A stretch of 64,000 nt of DNA from Phlebotomus papatasi (GCF_024763615.1 NC_077222.1:17794001-17858000); one strand, 5' to 3'. Counted from the first letter of the stretch, positions 21,906-33,759 are shown. Notes: generated by a model not told the origin, from the sequence alone. Translations and numbers: made by a program.

Positions 21906-23412
21906 ATTAAAATATTAAATTTTCTTTATCACAGATGTGTATCAAAATAAAATTTTCAGTTATTCTCATTTAACTAGGTGGGGATTCCAGAAATCGTTGG
22001 GAAATACATTTTACTCAGGGAAAACTCATCAACTTTTTCCGGGACTTTCGGCTCCAAGCCTTCAACAGTGGTCAAGTTTTTCAAATATTCTCTGAGATTT
22101 GTTCATTAATTGGGTCAGGATATTCACAGGGCATGCAGAGGGAATGGGGGCACTTTTGCAATTTTCTTGAAATTGTCCAAAAGTTTTATACAATTTTCAT
22201 CACTTTTCTGCTAAATACCTTCTAAAAAGGAGTTAAAGAAAAGAAATAATATTTAAAGAGTGTCAAAACGTAACTGATAAACTGAAAATTAAATGCTAAA
22301 GTTAGATCCTGTATAATACTTTAAGTTTTCAGAAGTACTTTGTTATCTACATCACCAAATGAGTTTTCATTTACTTGAAAATTGGCAAGAACAACACAAG
22401 AAGATACACGCAAAAACTCTTTGAAATCTCTTACATTTAACAATTCCGCTTCAACTTTTGTCAGCAAATTTTCAAAAGCCGGAAAGTGTTGAAGCATTAT
22501 GAAGCCAAGAGACAAGCATATAGCTCTGAAAAAAAAATCTTCTCTACAAGTAATGATTGTATTTCAACCGCGGTGTTCTTTAAGTAAAATGTTTGTTCTC
22601 CACCACTCTTTTGTACTACCAGGAATCATCTGCAGAACAGACGAGAGATTTTCCCTGGAGTGGGTGTTTTTGGAAAAGCGTGCACTTTTTCACTGATATC
22701 TCAAAAAGTGTTAAGGAGGGAAAAAATGTTCACCTCAATATCCCCAACACCTCTCTCTACGTAGCCTGTAAAAGAAGTCCAGGAGAATGGGTGGGAAATG
22801 TGAAAGAATGTATGAAACAGACTTAACGCCTTTTTAGTCGGAAAGTGAAAACCATAAATATATCAAACTCCATTGTGGAATGTTATTTATCGCTTTACTT
22901 TTCGGGAACTTTTTCCGTAATTTGTGCCCGGAAACACTATGAAATGTGCGCGCGTGAGGAAAAGGTTTCACAGAGAAAGAAGAAAAACGTCTGTTGAGAA
23001 AAATTCAAATATGATGATGGTGTGAAAGGAATTAAAGTGTTACACATCCAACTCCCATACTCTCAGAATGAAAAAAAGAGTTCAATAGGAATCATGTAGA
23101 AATAGAAACTAACAGGGCTGTGACATTAAGTACCTCTGAAGAGAGGCTTTACCTTAATGAATCTTTAATTACACAATTACACAAAGAAAAATTTGATTGA
23201 TAATTTTAAACAAATGTTCTTAAATCTTACTAGATCACAATCTACATATTAAAAAGTAGAATCAGTATGTGAAAGATAATAGAAATGGCCTACTTCAAGT
23301 TTAGGAACTAGTATCCAGAACTTTACATTTCTGGGCAAAGGGAATCAACGTACCACCTTATTAGTAATTAACATGAAAATAGTAATTTAATGAAAGTAGG
23401 AACCATAGGATG
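21906..23412. other. Unique sequence with one candidate exon
   Basis: Contains the minus-strand candidate at 22321-22525 described separately. The rest shows no repeat arms. An ORF pair near 22500-22830 on the plus strand has no known family. Confidence 0.4.
22321..22525 (-). CDS. Possible terminal exon, unknown protein
   Basis: On the minus strand a T-run followed by TTCAG (ending at 22526) could be an acceptor. The frame GCT-ATA-TGC then stays open for 67 codons to a TAA at 22321-22323. The peptide has a mixed composition (for example HFPAFENLLTKVEAELLNVR) rather than the Lys/Asn/Phe bias of random AT-rich frames. No family is recognised and there is no AATAAA close downstream, so this may be chance or a captured gene fragment. 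Confidence 0.15.
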
Positions 23413-23632
23413 TAGGGGAATCTTGGCATGGTTCGCACAGAGTGAACCTTCAAACAACGCAAATTTTCTCTTTGTTTGCAAAGAGCTAGATCGTCATTTC
23501 TTAGCCAAAAAATAGATAATTATTTAGCTTATGAGACAAGATGAGAAATGGTAAGTCAGTTCTTTGCAAACAAAGAGAAAATTCGCATCGTTTGAAGGCT
23601 CACTCTGTGCGAACCATGCCTACATTCCCCTA
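23413..23632. mobile_element. Foldback MITE (TAGGGGAATCTTGGCATGG)
   Basis: Left TA + GGGGAATCTTGGCATGGTTC, right GAACCATGCCTACATTCCCC + TA. Long inner arms (TTTTCTCTTTGTTTGCAAAG / CTTTGCAAACAAAGAGAAAA) make it nearly a full palindrome of 220 bp. Confidence 0.85.
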
Positions 23633-23861
23633 TGAGCGTAACCGAGATGTAGTAGATGACAACAAACGGTCTCGGTAGGTACTGGAGGCCTGGCCATCTG
23701 GTTCGTAAAGATAAGGATGACCCACCTTGAAACACGTTGGCGTGGAGCAGAAGTTTAGCTCTCTTAGGGGCACGAAATTAGTCCTTAGAGTAACCATTGA
23801 TTACCGCGCCGGGTAAGTAAATAAGTCAATACGAAAAAAATAAGAAAAACGAGAATAGATA
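23633..23861. other. GC-richer patch, unassigned
   Basis: The stretch 23640-23820 (GGTCTCGGTAGGTACTGGAGG..., ACCGCGCCGGGTAAG) is unlike its AT-rich surroundings and ends in TAAGTAAATAAG. It may be the 3' end of an old retrotransposon, but no coding motif confirms this. Confidence 0.3.
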
Positions 23862-24210
23862 GGAGACTCTCCGGTAATGGCCAATGGATTTTAAGTCACT
23901 TCACAAAGAAAAACACTTTTTCAATCTTGCCCAGAGCTTTCAGTCCTAGATAGAGACTTTTCCAGTGGCTACAAGGATTTATACATTTATTTTAGAAATT
24001 ACATTTAATACAAAGTCGTTTTTTTTTTGGACAATTCAAACTTCTTCTCACTCGACTCGACAAATAAATGTAAAATCCTAAATCCTTGTAGCCACTGAAG
24101 AAGGTCCATATCCAGAACCGAAAGCTCTGGGCAAAATTGAAAAAGTGTTTTTCTTTGTGAAGTGACTTAAAATCCACTGATCATCACCGGAAGGTCCCCT
24201 ATCGATACAT
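23862..24210. mobile_element. Foldback with CTGAAGAAGG...GAAAGC arms, Penelope-like (tentative)
   Basis: The arms (about 23862-23990 and 24058-24205) are inverse copies about 135 bp long. The right arm has CACTGAAGAAGGTCCATAT and ACCGAAAGCTCTGGGCAA, followed by TTTTTCTTTGTGAAGTGACTT. The order CTGAAGA / GGTCC stem / GAAA fits the conserved half of a hammerhead ribozyme, a feature reported in Penelope-like retroelement terminal repeats. The expected cleavage-site UH after the third stem is not evident, so the assignment is tentative. Confidence 0.5.
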
Positions 24211-24715
24211 ATCAAGCCAGTTTCTTCATCCAATTATAAAAACGGGAATTGTAGAGAAAGAATTCACCCTTTCTATTCTGTTTCTTCATTGATATACCTC
24301 CTTTCCTTAAGTATTGGTATAAAAATTAAGTATCGATTTAAAACCGGTTTATTAGCCGTTACTAATCAGTTCCATATCTTTTTATAATTGATTAGAATTA
24401 GGATTTTTCCACCATTTTCACTCCGGAGGTCGGCCAGCAACACTAAGACGGCGATCGCCGCAATACTCGAAACGTTTAAATGATATACCAAAAGAAGCGC
24501 AAAGGTAATGCAATTAAATTTCAGGCACAAATTACTTGTCAGTTTATTATCAATTCATTAGCGATTCACCAACTTTAAAACAATTCAAATTTCCCAGACC
24601 CTTCCTAAAATTCAAAACTTGACCAAATAAGTTCATCTGAATAATATTTAACATATTGAATTTATTACTAAAAGAGTGATTCAAGGGTATCGTCGTGTGA
24701 ATAATTCCTATCTGA
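24211..24715. other. AT-rich stretch with a dispersed CACTAAGACGGCG motif
   Basis: At 24440-24470, CAGCAACACTAAGACGGCG matches 49480-49505 (plus) and, inverted, 43350-43385. This looks like the conserved part of a further dispersed repeat whose limits I could not set. Confidence 0.4.
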
Positions 24716-24972
24716 TTCACTGAGAAAAAAGAGGGTGCGATTAACTTTTTCTCCTCATAACTTTAACACTTTTTAGGTGTCAAAATATATCAACATTTTT
24801 AATGTTAATTTTACACCTTTTTAAGGGTAAAATTAACATGAAAAAGGGTAACTTTAACCCCCCATACACCTGATAAGGGTAATATTTACACTGATTTCGG
24901 ATCAATACTGCAGGGTAAAATTAACATTTCCGGAATGTTATTTTAACTTTTTCGAATTCCTCTCACTCACAA
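24716..24972. mobile_element. CACTGAG MITE, copy 2 (inverse orientation)
   Basis: Starts CACTGAGAAAAAAGAGGGTG (24718-24737) and runs through TAACATTTCCGGAATGTTA to a decayed end TTCCTCTCACTCAC. It matches 11502-11749 in reverse orientation. The target TA is mutated on the left. Confidence 0.75.
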
Positions 24973-25182
24973 GTGTTAGAATTCGAGCAATTTTAAAATT
25001 ATACTTTCTAAAAAAAAAAAGAAAATAAATTGCACAAAAAATCTGTTAGTCAAATCTTTGTAGATCAGTAAGTTTTACAAATTAGATAAGAGATTTTAAT
25101 ATTTAGATAGCCAAATTATCGTCCTGTAAAAATTATCACAATCTAAAAACGAAGAAATAAATACAAATTTTTCAAAGTTTAT

Positions 25183-25439
25183 GGCCCCGGCACACCTTTT
25201 AGATCAAAATAATATGATGAAATCAAAATTCGAAACCCTTTCTTTCTCACACGTTTTGCATATGCTTATCTCATTCTTTCGCAACCTAAATTCGATTGAG
25301 CTAAATTGAATTTGGAGTGGTGTTTAAAAGAAGAAGAGTGTGAAAGAATGAGATAAATATATGCAAAGCGTGTGGAAAAGACAAGGACTCGAATTTCGAC
25401 TTCATGATTTTTTTCTGATCTAAAAGGTATACCGGAGCC
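25183..25439. mobile_element. Foldback MITE (GGCCCCGGCACACCTTTTAGATC)
   Basis: Left GGCCCCGGCACACCTTTTAG, right CTAAAAGGTATACCGGAGCC. Inner arms CATATGCTTATCTCATTCTT / AAGAATGAGATAAATATATG extend the pairing to about 100 bp per side. Confidence 0.75.
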
Positions 25440-26942
25440 ATTATGACCTAATTTCTTAATTTATTTTTAGGTTAATTACTAAAATGTTCCATAGAAGTTT
25501 GTAATCTTAACTATTGTATTTTCCTCAGTGTATATATAGGTGAAATATCGGCAATAAACAAAAGATTGTGACGATATATTGGGTTAAGATGAGAACTTTA
25601 TAGTCCTCAGCTGTGACCTTTGGGGGTCATTTGGATCATTCGGGACAGGATCACAGGCAAAGCTCAAAGGAGTTTCATATTAAAGTGAAATGAATTGATT
25701 ATAATTAGAATTTACACTATTTTGAATATACTTAAAGCTAAAATTCAGGCATTACTTTGGAAATCTATCGCACTGCAGATAAATATACGGAATTGGACCA
25801 CTAAATAATTTTTGCGTGAACAATAAATAGCTGAATTTATACGATAGTGATTAAGTGAATTCCATTCCATACACTGTATAAATTCTACGAGATGAAATGC
25901 AATGCATCCCGATGATTTGTATGCATAACAATTACCGTCAATCCATCAGAGATGCATCGTATAATCCACTGTGTCAACAATGGTGACATACAGCACACAT
26001 ATGGATACGCTGGGCCGAAGTATATTCATTAATCTGCCACATTGTGTTCACTGGGTCGCCGAACAATAATTACAACCCTATCCAAACTCGCGGATTTGAG
26101 AGAGATCTCACACTCTCATTTTGAGGAAATTTCTGCCACAACCTCCAATTCAATTACAAATGAAAATCGCTTTGCAAACACCAATGCTTTCACCGTAAAA
26201 CAATCCATCCGCTGGTGAGTTGATAGCCTTCTGGCTCACATCTTCCAGTTGCGATTTGAGATAAGCTTGGGAGATTACATGCGAAATATTCTAGCTTGGT
26301 ATTCTAAAGGTTATCGGGGTCAACATGTTGAGATTCGCAGACTTTGCTTTGATCTTAATACTATAATTCGCAATGCTATTGATTAAGGTTTATAATAGCC
26401 TTAACTTGACTATTTCATTAAAATGATAATCCATGAAATAGAGTGCAAAGTAAAATGATATACTTAGTCAGTTAAGACTTAGAGCTAAGTAAAGTTTAAA
26501 TATCTTTACAAGTATCAGTACCTACTCTTCTAATTACAGGGATTACATAGTATCTTCGAAACGATGAAGAGAATTTAAGTTCAAAAAAAATCTCAAACCT
26601 ACATTTTGAATGAAAAACATGAAATAATGAAAAAGAATCCTGAAATGGTAAAAATATTCACCTGTAAAAGTATTCAAATTGGAATTGACGTTCGTGAATA
26701 ATTTAAAGATTGTGATTCTGATTCATCAAGAGCTGTACGTACATTCATCTCTACTAAAAGCCAAAGTGAAAAATGTTATCCAAAAAAACGATAGATTCTG
26801 TTATTTTGTGCTATCAATGATTATTCCTGAAATGGTTCAATTAGATAGGTCAATGTTCCAGGTAATTTTTCTGCTCTCTTTCAAATACTCTCGCATGTTA
26901 TTTTTTAAAGTTATCGAACACAGTCTTTCTACGGATCTACTT
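25440..26942. other. Unique sequence without a recognised gene
   Basis: Somewhat less AT-rich at 25840-26300. ORF 26679-26966 (plus) has no recognisable domain. No element ends seen. Confidence 0.4.
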
Positions 26943-26951
26943 TCGGAAACT

Positions 26952-27177
26952 AGGGGTCCGTGGTGAAATTGGTAAGAGCGTTCGGCTCTTGAGCGGTGTG
27001 ACCCCCGGCTCGACTGTCACAGTTGTGAGTTCGAGTCCCGCCCGGTGCAAATGATTGGAGCGTCTGAATGGACATTTTTCACGAAACATTGTAAACTGAA
27101 TAACAAACTTGTAAACTGAACAATGAAAAAAATGGCATTAAAAGGCCCGGTACATCGAAATAAATAAAAAATAACTG
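26952..27177 (+). mobile_element. tRNA-derived SINE, second family
   Basis: Flanked by TCGGAAACT (26943-26951 and 27178-27186). The head has an A-box-like TGGTGAAATTGGTAAGAGCG and a B-box-like GAGTTCGAGTCCC, then GCCCGGTGCAAAT. Head similarity to the SINE at 10748 is clear, but the tail (GTAAACTGAA twice, then GGCCCGGTACATCG and an A-rich end) is different. The two families therefore share a promoter head and differ in the 3' part. Confidence 0.75.
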
Positions 27178-27240
27178 TCGGAAACTGGTCATCGACATTA
27201 AATTGGCGGTAGATGCATACAGTAATTGTACGAACTTAAC

Positions 27241-27490
27241 TAGGGCTCCTATTCCAATGGAAAAATGAACATATCTTTTTAGCACTTTACTGTGCTCAAG
27301 TGCTTCTACATAATCGACTTTCCCTTGTATTGGTTCCTGTCACGACTTTTGGTGGTTTTAGAACACAGACGAGAATCGAGACAAGAACCAGAATGAAGAA
27401 AAATCTATAATGAAGAAGCACTTAAGAACAGTAAAGTGCTAGAAAATTCAGGTAATAAAACCTGTTCTTTTTTCATTAGAATAAGCACTA
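27241..27490. mobile_element. Foldback MITE (TATTCCAATGAAAAA family), copy A
   Basis: Left CTCCTATTCCAATGGAAAAA, right TTTTTTCATTAGAATAAGCAC. Inner arms TAGCACTTTACTGTGCTCAAG and AACAGTAAAGTGCTAG pair. TA at each end (27241-27242, 27489-27490). Confidence 0.7.
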
Positions 27491-27673
27491 TAAAATTGTT
27501 ATTATTGCTATTAATAAAAATCTCTGTTAAAAAGATGTTAGTTGAGAACCCAGTATTTATTCGTTCGTTTGTTTGTACGTTAATTTAACAACAATCTTTT
27601 TGCCAACAATCACGATAAGTTTTGACTTTATCTTATTCCACATCCATTCTACAAATCTGTAATAAAGTCTTTA

Positions 27674-27922
27674 TAGTGCTGTTCCAATGAAAAATGAACA
27701 TATTTCTTTTAGAACAATAATGTTCTCAAGTACTTCTGCCTTATCGACTTTTCATTATGTTGGTTTCCGTCTCGATTGTTTTCCCAAGTTCTCGATATGT
27801 TCTATAACTACCAAACAGTCGTGACAGGAACCAACATAAAGAAAAGTCGATTATGTAGAAGCACTTGTGAACAGTAAAGTTCCAAAAAAACGTGTTAATT
27901 TTTCATTGGAATAGCACCACTA
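27674..27922. mobile_element. Foldback MITE (TATTCCAATGAAAAA family), copy B
   Basis: Left GTGCTGTTCCAATGAAAAAT, right ATTTTTCATTGGAATAGCAC. Inner arms include TTATCGACTTTTC and GAAAAGTCGATTATG. TA dinucleotides flank it. Close to copy A 180 bp away and to the longer nested copy at 17429. Confidence 0.75.
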
Positions 27923-28017
27923 GTCGTTTGGAATGAAAGTGTCAAATTTATAAATGGGGCAATACTGATTCATTAAAAAAAATACATTCATTACGCGAAC
28001 TGCTATAGAATTTAATA

Positions 28018-28250
28018 CTGAGGTGACATGATAACTTATTTTCGATAGTATCGACTGTAGATTCTGAAAAATATTAACGATAGGTGCATTTTTTGTAGAG
28101 TAAAGATTTATCAACAGACAAATTCTTCTAAGAATGTCCAAATAAATGGCCCAACCATGCGTAAAAAGTCAAAATTCACTTAATCCACCATATATAGTTT
28201 TGTTGATACTATCGAGTCGATAGTATCGAAAAGTTATCATTCCATCCCTG
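28018..28250. mobile_element. GATAACTT...TCGATAGTATCGAC MITE, copy 1
   Basis: The left arm GATAACTTATTTTCGATAGT pairs with the right ACTATCGAGTCGATAGTATC and TCGAAAAGTTATCATTCC. The whole 230 bp matches 43430-43653, including TTTATCAACAGACAAATTCT and CACTTAATCCA words. Confidence 0.65.
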
Positions 28251-29252
28251 GTTTTTATTGAATATTTAAAGAAAATTAAACTAAAAATCACTATGATCGC
28301 CTAGCCGTCATTTTAATATTAGAATTGTAGAGCGTACGGCCTATTCGACATATATCAACCCAGTCGACGACCGAATCCACCAAAGTAAATTTTTATTCCC
28401 TTAACATGTCCAACTCTACTAGTCTTATCGGTGTTAAAAGATTACTTTGGGGCCGTTATTATAACTTTATGACCTCAGCCTTCTGAGAACAAATATCAGT
28501 AGTAGCGGATGGTTTATTCTCATAAAGCTATAAATGGGTGGCAACTTCAGTTTTCCATTTTTCATTAAGTAAATATTTACATGAGCACCATCTTGTCTTA
28601 CACAAAATAAAGCTTGGAATTACTGGCCTGAATGTATTTTAAGCGAATCATTTCAAAATCTACTGTTTCAAGATTTTCCTAGATTTACGGAAATTGCAGA
28701 TAACTCCGAGACTATGCATAAGAGTATATAGGGGCAACACTGAACCCGAATTTACTTACGGTTTTGGAGTTAAACTGGATTAAACAATAAGTTCTCAATG
28801 CGTTCTAAATCTAATTTCGAGATAAAAATTTCTTTGTCTTCTTTGAGTGTACTTCGATGATTCCATTGGTTTTTGAAGTTGGAAATTTTCTATGCTGCCT
28901 GTGTAATAAATTTTTCCGAAAAATTTAAATATCTCGTCACCTGGACGACAGATTATCACCAAATTTTCACAAGACATAGAGCTAGATCTCCAGGAATAAT
29001 ATAATCTACTGGAGTAAAAAAAAGTCTAAAACAACTTAGCATAGTTCGGAAAGGAGCTGTTGACTTGTATAATGATAATGGTGGTATAATATTTCGTAGA
29101 AGAACAAGACCTTCTCTCGGAAGCAATATTTTCGGATTATTCATAATTATTTTTTCCTGGAGATTTAAAAGAAAATTTGAACTTAGGACACTTGCATCAT
29201 AGGGGGAATACTGTACCACTTGATTCAATAAGGGTCCTTATACATACTCGTA
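28251..29252. other. AT-rich stretch, nothing recognised
   Basis: No repeat or ORF supported. A minus-strand ORF at 28956-29228 has no known family. Confidence 0.4.
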
Positions 29253-29651
29253 TAAGGGAAGAGCACCAGCGATCGGCACTTTTCCACGGATCGTCAGGTT
29301 AATACCGTATCGTTGTTCCAAATAAAAAGAATTTTTAAAAATTATTACCTACTTTTTACAATTTAACTCTCATAATAATGCACTGCAATAACCCAGAAAA
29401 CCAATTTTCTGTGAGACACTTGATTTAATTCATGACGATCCGAGGTACAGAAGGCAAGTTTGCAATAATACCTATTTTTTATTACTTTATTGTAATGATT
29501 TATAAATGAAATTCACAGATATAGTTAAATGGATAATTTTAATAGAGTAATTAGTATCAACAAAGATACCAAAAAATATTTTGAGGCTTATATTTTCAAC
29601 TAAATATGGAGCATGTCTGTAAACATTCCGATCCGTGGTGCTCTTCCCTTA
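29253..29651. mobile_element. AGGGAAGAGCACCA MITE (TA target), complete copy
   Basis: Left TA + AGGGAAGAGCACCAGCGATC, right TCCGTGGTGCTCTTCCCT + TA. About 400 bp with no ORF. A 5' fragment of the same family is at 40253-40415. Confidence 0.75.
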
Positions 29652-29964
29652 TTTGACTAAAATAATTTAAATTCATAATAATTCTGTAATTTGTTTTTGA
29701 AGATGTGTTCATAAAAAAAAACTATCGATACCAGCAATCAAAAAGTCAGAATTGCTTCTAAACTTCCACCACCTTCTAAGTACAACTAGCATAAAAGCAA
29801 TACGATGTAAAAACTTTTTCACTGATTTATGTAGGAATCATTTAAATCAGAATTAGTGCTTAGTACAGTGAAATAATTCATACCCAATAAGATTTTTTGA
29901 AGAACTCTTTTTCTTACTATCGTACGCTATTTATGATTTCTTTTTGAAATATTTTATATTAACT
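29652..29964. other. AT-rich stretch, nothing recognised
   Basis: No feature supported between two mobile elements. Confidence 0.4.
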
Positions 29965-30442
29965 TAGTGGAAGGCTTTCAGGCTTCTCACACAACGGTGG
30001 CAGCCCAAATCCCGAAAGCCAAAATCCCGAATTTTCAAAATCCTGAAAGGGATGAAATTATATGGAAGAAATTGTTTAGAATAATTTCCTAAGACACAGA
30101 ACATTTCCCTTTGCCCCCAGCAAGTACAATAGTGAAAGTAGATATAACACTTTTAAGAATTCGGGATTTTGGCTTTCGGGATTTTGGCGTTCGGGATTTT
30201 CGCTTTTGGGATTTTGGTGTTCAGGATTTTGACCGGGACCCCTTATACAACGCTGTCTTCAAACATTTCATATTTTCCGATATTCCTTTAATAAATCTGA
30301 CCTAATTTTATTTAGGAAATGTATGATTCAGGACTGACTATTAAAATATATCATATGATAGGTCAAATTCATTAAAGGAAAATAGGAAAAAAATGAAGTG
30401 TAGGAAGTCAGTACGTGTGCGAAGCCTGAAAGCCTTCCCCTA
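29965..30442. mobile_element. AAGGCTTTCAGGCTTC foldback MITE, interrupted
   Basis: Left TA + GTGGAAGGCTTTCAGGCTTC, right GAAGCCTGAAAGCCTTCCCC + TA. The inner arms (TTTCATATTTTCCGATATTCC and TTAAAGGAAAATAGGAAAA) also pair. Its left arm is split by the element at 29995-30242. One arm also exists alone at 3946-4045. Confidence 0.75.
29995..30242. mobile_element. CGGTGGCAGCC element with 8-bp target duplication, copy 1
   Basis: Starts CGGTGGCAGCCCAAATCCCG and ends TTTTGACCGGGACCCC. Flanks TCACACAA (29987-29994) and TTATACAA (30243-30250) match at 6 of 8 positions and correspond to one site in the interrupted MITE arm. The interior (CTGAAAGGGATGAAATTATA, CACTTTTAAGAATTCG) is shared with 51242-51556. 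Terminal AAAATCCCGAAAGCC-type subrepeats are few here. The 8-bp TSD fits hAT-like mobilisation. Confidence 0.7.
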
Positions 30443-33338
30443 TTTTTTTTAAATTTAATTAAAGGTACCGGCAAGTGATAGTTAACGCTCTTTGTAAAAT
30501 AAGCTTCTTAGCTCCATTAAGAAAATATTCATCCTATTTTACATTGATAAAAAAATGAGAAATAATCCTCAATACTTTTGCAGTAGTATTTTAAAACATA
30601 TATGAAATGATCAAAGGAAAGGTCTAAACTTAATCATAAATATACATAACTGTCCCATAAATTCCTTGTTGATTTATACACCTCGTAACTATAAACTCTT
30701 TTTTGCAAAACATAATACGTCATCTGCAGTAAAAGAGAAGTAGTAAAAAAAAATATCACAAAGAAAAAATAAGTTTATTTTCTGCACAACTGCTCTTAAA
30801 CAACCCTAACACTATGTGAAAAATTCTAGAGTCGTACCAGGAACTTTTCCATTCAAATACAAACGAACTAAAGTCAACCATATTAATTTTCTGGACTAAC
30901 AAAGAATTCAACACTTATTCAGGGATATCAATTGCCCCCTATCGTGACTACATAGAATGCTTTCAACATTTGACCCAGATACCACTAGAATCTATCACAT
31001 TATCAACTCTACACTCGAACTCTCTTGGACTTTTCTATTCACTCTTGCCTGTCATAACCACTCGAACAGGACACTACGCGAATTGGATGACAATTCCAAA
31101 AAAAAACGAAGCCTTTGTTGCACTTTTTCAACCCAGTCTCACTATAGTTGAAACCAGCCTACCACCCACGAGTATTTTTATTGGATTCTCTTTGGTTTCA
31201 CTAGTTGGTTTTTGGAAGTCAGTTATATTTTTTTTTGTTTGGAACACTTGGTGCCTTTTGGCCAAAAATTATGCACGAATATACGCTTAGTGGCGCCATC
31301 TCGGCTGACTGAATTAATCTGAATTGCAGTGTTCCAATGAGATTGGAATTTCCAGCATTTTCTCGGCGGATGGTAATTACATATTTTAGTAATTTCATCC
31401 AGAGTGGTATTTTCCGTGAAATAATCAAATGGTACAGTTTTGCAAATTGACCCATGGCACTAATGGGGAAATTATTAATCAACATTAGGTGGTGGCAAAA
31501 TCCAAGCTAATTAGAAATGGGAGGGTTGATTTTCCAAAAACCCTAATTTTCCAGGAAAATTCTCACAACGAAATTCAATTTTATTTCATGTCATTACAAA
31601 AGTATTCGCCAAAGTGCTATTTTATGCTCTGATGCTCTGGGACTAATGCTTCTGAGGGAGTTTAACTTTTTGGATATATTATTTTTGAGAAAAGTCTCAC
31701 ATGGTAAAAATTCATGAGCTCCCTCAAATGAAATTTTAACTCCTTCTGGCATTTCCCGCCCTTAGAAATACCATATATACATGAGGATAAAATTACAAGT
31801 AGAGTATGAAATTGAAATAGTAAGAACTTTGCGCAAGAGGATTTAGTATAGATTCTTGCGTTTCTAGGTGAGAACATCAGTTTGGCAACATAGATATCTC
31901 CCATGTCAGAAATGTGAGCATTTTACATCTGCAAAAGCCAAATTTTCAATTGGAGTGAAATTTCCAACCCATTGACTGCTATATCCGATAAATAGGACGA
32001 CGATATTTTGCTACATCGTGCGACAAGGAATTTACTTTTAGGAGGGATAGTGTAGAATTTTCACCTGTGTGTTTCAAAATCCCTTTTGCTGCGAAAACAA
32101 TAAAAGCCATGACAAAATCTATTTTCAGGCCATGTGCCCGCGCAAAAGCACCCATTGAAGGGTGTATAATTAACACAAGCTGTGCTCTCCAATTTTTGCA
32201 ACCGCCCCCTTCACCCATTCCACCCTATAACCTCCAAAACCTCTAAAACTAAGTGAATGGTGTGGTATATAGGGGCCCCTAAATGTGGGTATAAGCTGCT
32301 TGAGAGCCCAATTAGATAGGAAATAACAAAATTGTTGTATCAAAATCGATTTCATAGTTCAATTCCGAAAGCACATTGCTCAATTGTGTGACTCTTCGGT
32401 TGAGCTATTAGTGTCCCCATATGAAATGTCGCATACGTTTTCCACTCCTACCGATGATTATCTCATCAACAGCCACTTCCATGCTACGGATTCAGCTGCT
32501 TTTCTTGCTACAAACAACGTGTGGGAAAAACAGAGTTGGATTTGAACGAGATCTACAAGAAATGATAATGAGAACTTGTGGTATCTTTGGGATACCACCA
32601 GAAAGGGGTTTTTTGCACAGGCTATGTGGAATGATTAGAACAGAAACGTTATGTTCGCAATTTCCTGAATTGGATTTCTTTTATGGGGTACAAATACGTG
32701 ACCGTTAAAAATCCTCTTTTGAATTTATATGTTTAAGCAAATATTTTTATGATTTTTATTAATACCGATGTTTAAGGATACACGTTTTAAGTATATTATA
32801 AAACTATTCAGGGTTGGACTGTATCGACCGTGCCGACTGTACAATAATCTAAGAATTTTTACAATCTATTTCTTTGTTAACTTAGAAGTTATTTAGTAGT
32901 GTACTGTGCGTCATTATTTTTGCCGCATTAAATTTACGCTTGCGTAATAGCTTTTGCATTTTTCTCCCAAATAAAATTGGATTATATAAACTTCCGAGAA
33001 ACAGAGTTGATTTAGGAATTACTTAAAACATAAATTATTTTATTAAAATGCCCTTTCAAAAATAAACTCATTTTGACCATTCAAAATTCGTAACTTATGG
33101 CCAAAATCCTTTTCCGAATTTAAAATCATTATTTTTATTTTATTCGAAAATAACCTATAAAAATACTAATTTTCTTAATTAAATAATTAAGTAATTGAGA
33201 GGGAAAATTTTGGTGAAACCTCTTTAAATACAATACGATTTACAATTATGAATTAAAAGGTTGAATGCGTTGAAAGTTAGGTCAATTTAAACTAAGATTT
33301 GGAGGTGAAGTCTTTCGGTTATCAAAATAAAACAAACT
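30443..33338. other. Unique sequence without a recognised gene
   Basis: About 2.9 kb with short ORFs on both strands (for example 30970-31290, 31219-31485, 32421-32708). None shows a known motif or splice signals that agree with its frame. Composition is less AT-rich at 30900-32700. Confidence 0.4.
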
Positions 33339-33758
33339 CTAACTGTGTTATCATACTTGCACATTCAAATTTTAATATGATTCACATTAATTGTCGCTGG
33401 TGAGAGTCCAAATGTGTAATTTGTGTGTTTGAATCATTTTACATTCAAAATTTGATCTATTTATTGATAAAAAGGTAGACTTGGCCCGCAAAATTTTATA
33501 TAAATTGATTTATAGCATTAATGCGAAAAATTAATGCGATTTTCTCTTTAATTTTTTAATGTGAAAAATATTTATGCTTTAGGTAAATTTAAACTTATTT
33601 TTGCAGGCCAAGTCCACTTCTTTATCAATAAATAGAAAAACCCCAAATATTATATTAAGTGACTCAAAGACACAAATAACATATTTTGACGCTCACAAGC
33701 GACAATTAATGTAAATCACATTAAAATTTTAATGTGCAAGTGTGATAACGCCGTAACA
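33339..33758. mobile_element. Foldback element with ~150-bp arms
   Basis: The left arm has GTTATCATACTTGCACATTC, then TCACATTAATTGTCGCT, ATTTATTGATAAAAAGG and GACTTGGCCCGCAAAA. The right arm has their complements, ending GTGCAAGTGTGATAAC. Target duplication unclear. A partial arm is repeated at 34107-34172. Confidence 0.7.
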
Positions 33759-33759
33759 A

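Noticed and set aside
28726..29220. A TATAGGGGCAACACTG...GGGGGAATACTG element
   Set aside because: The candidate termini are not inverse copies beyond a few G/C bases.
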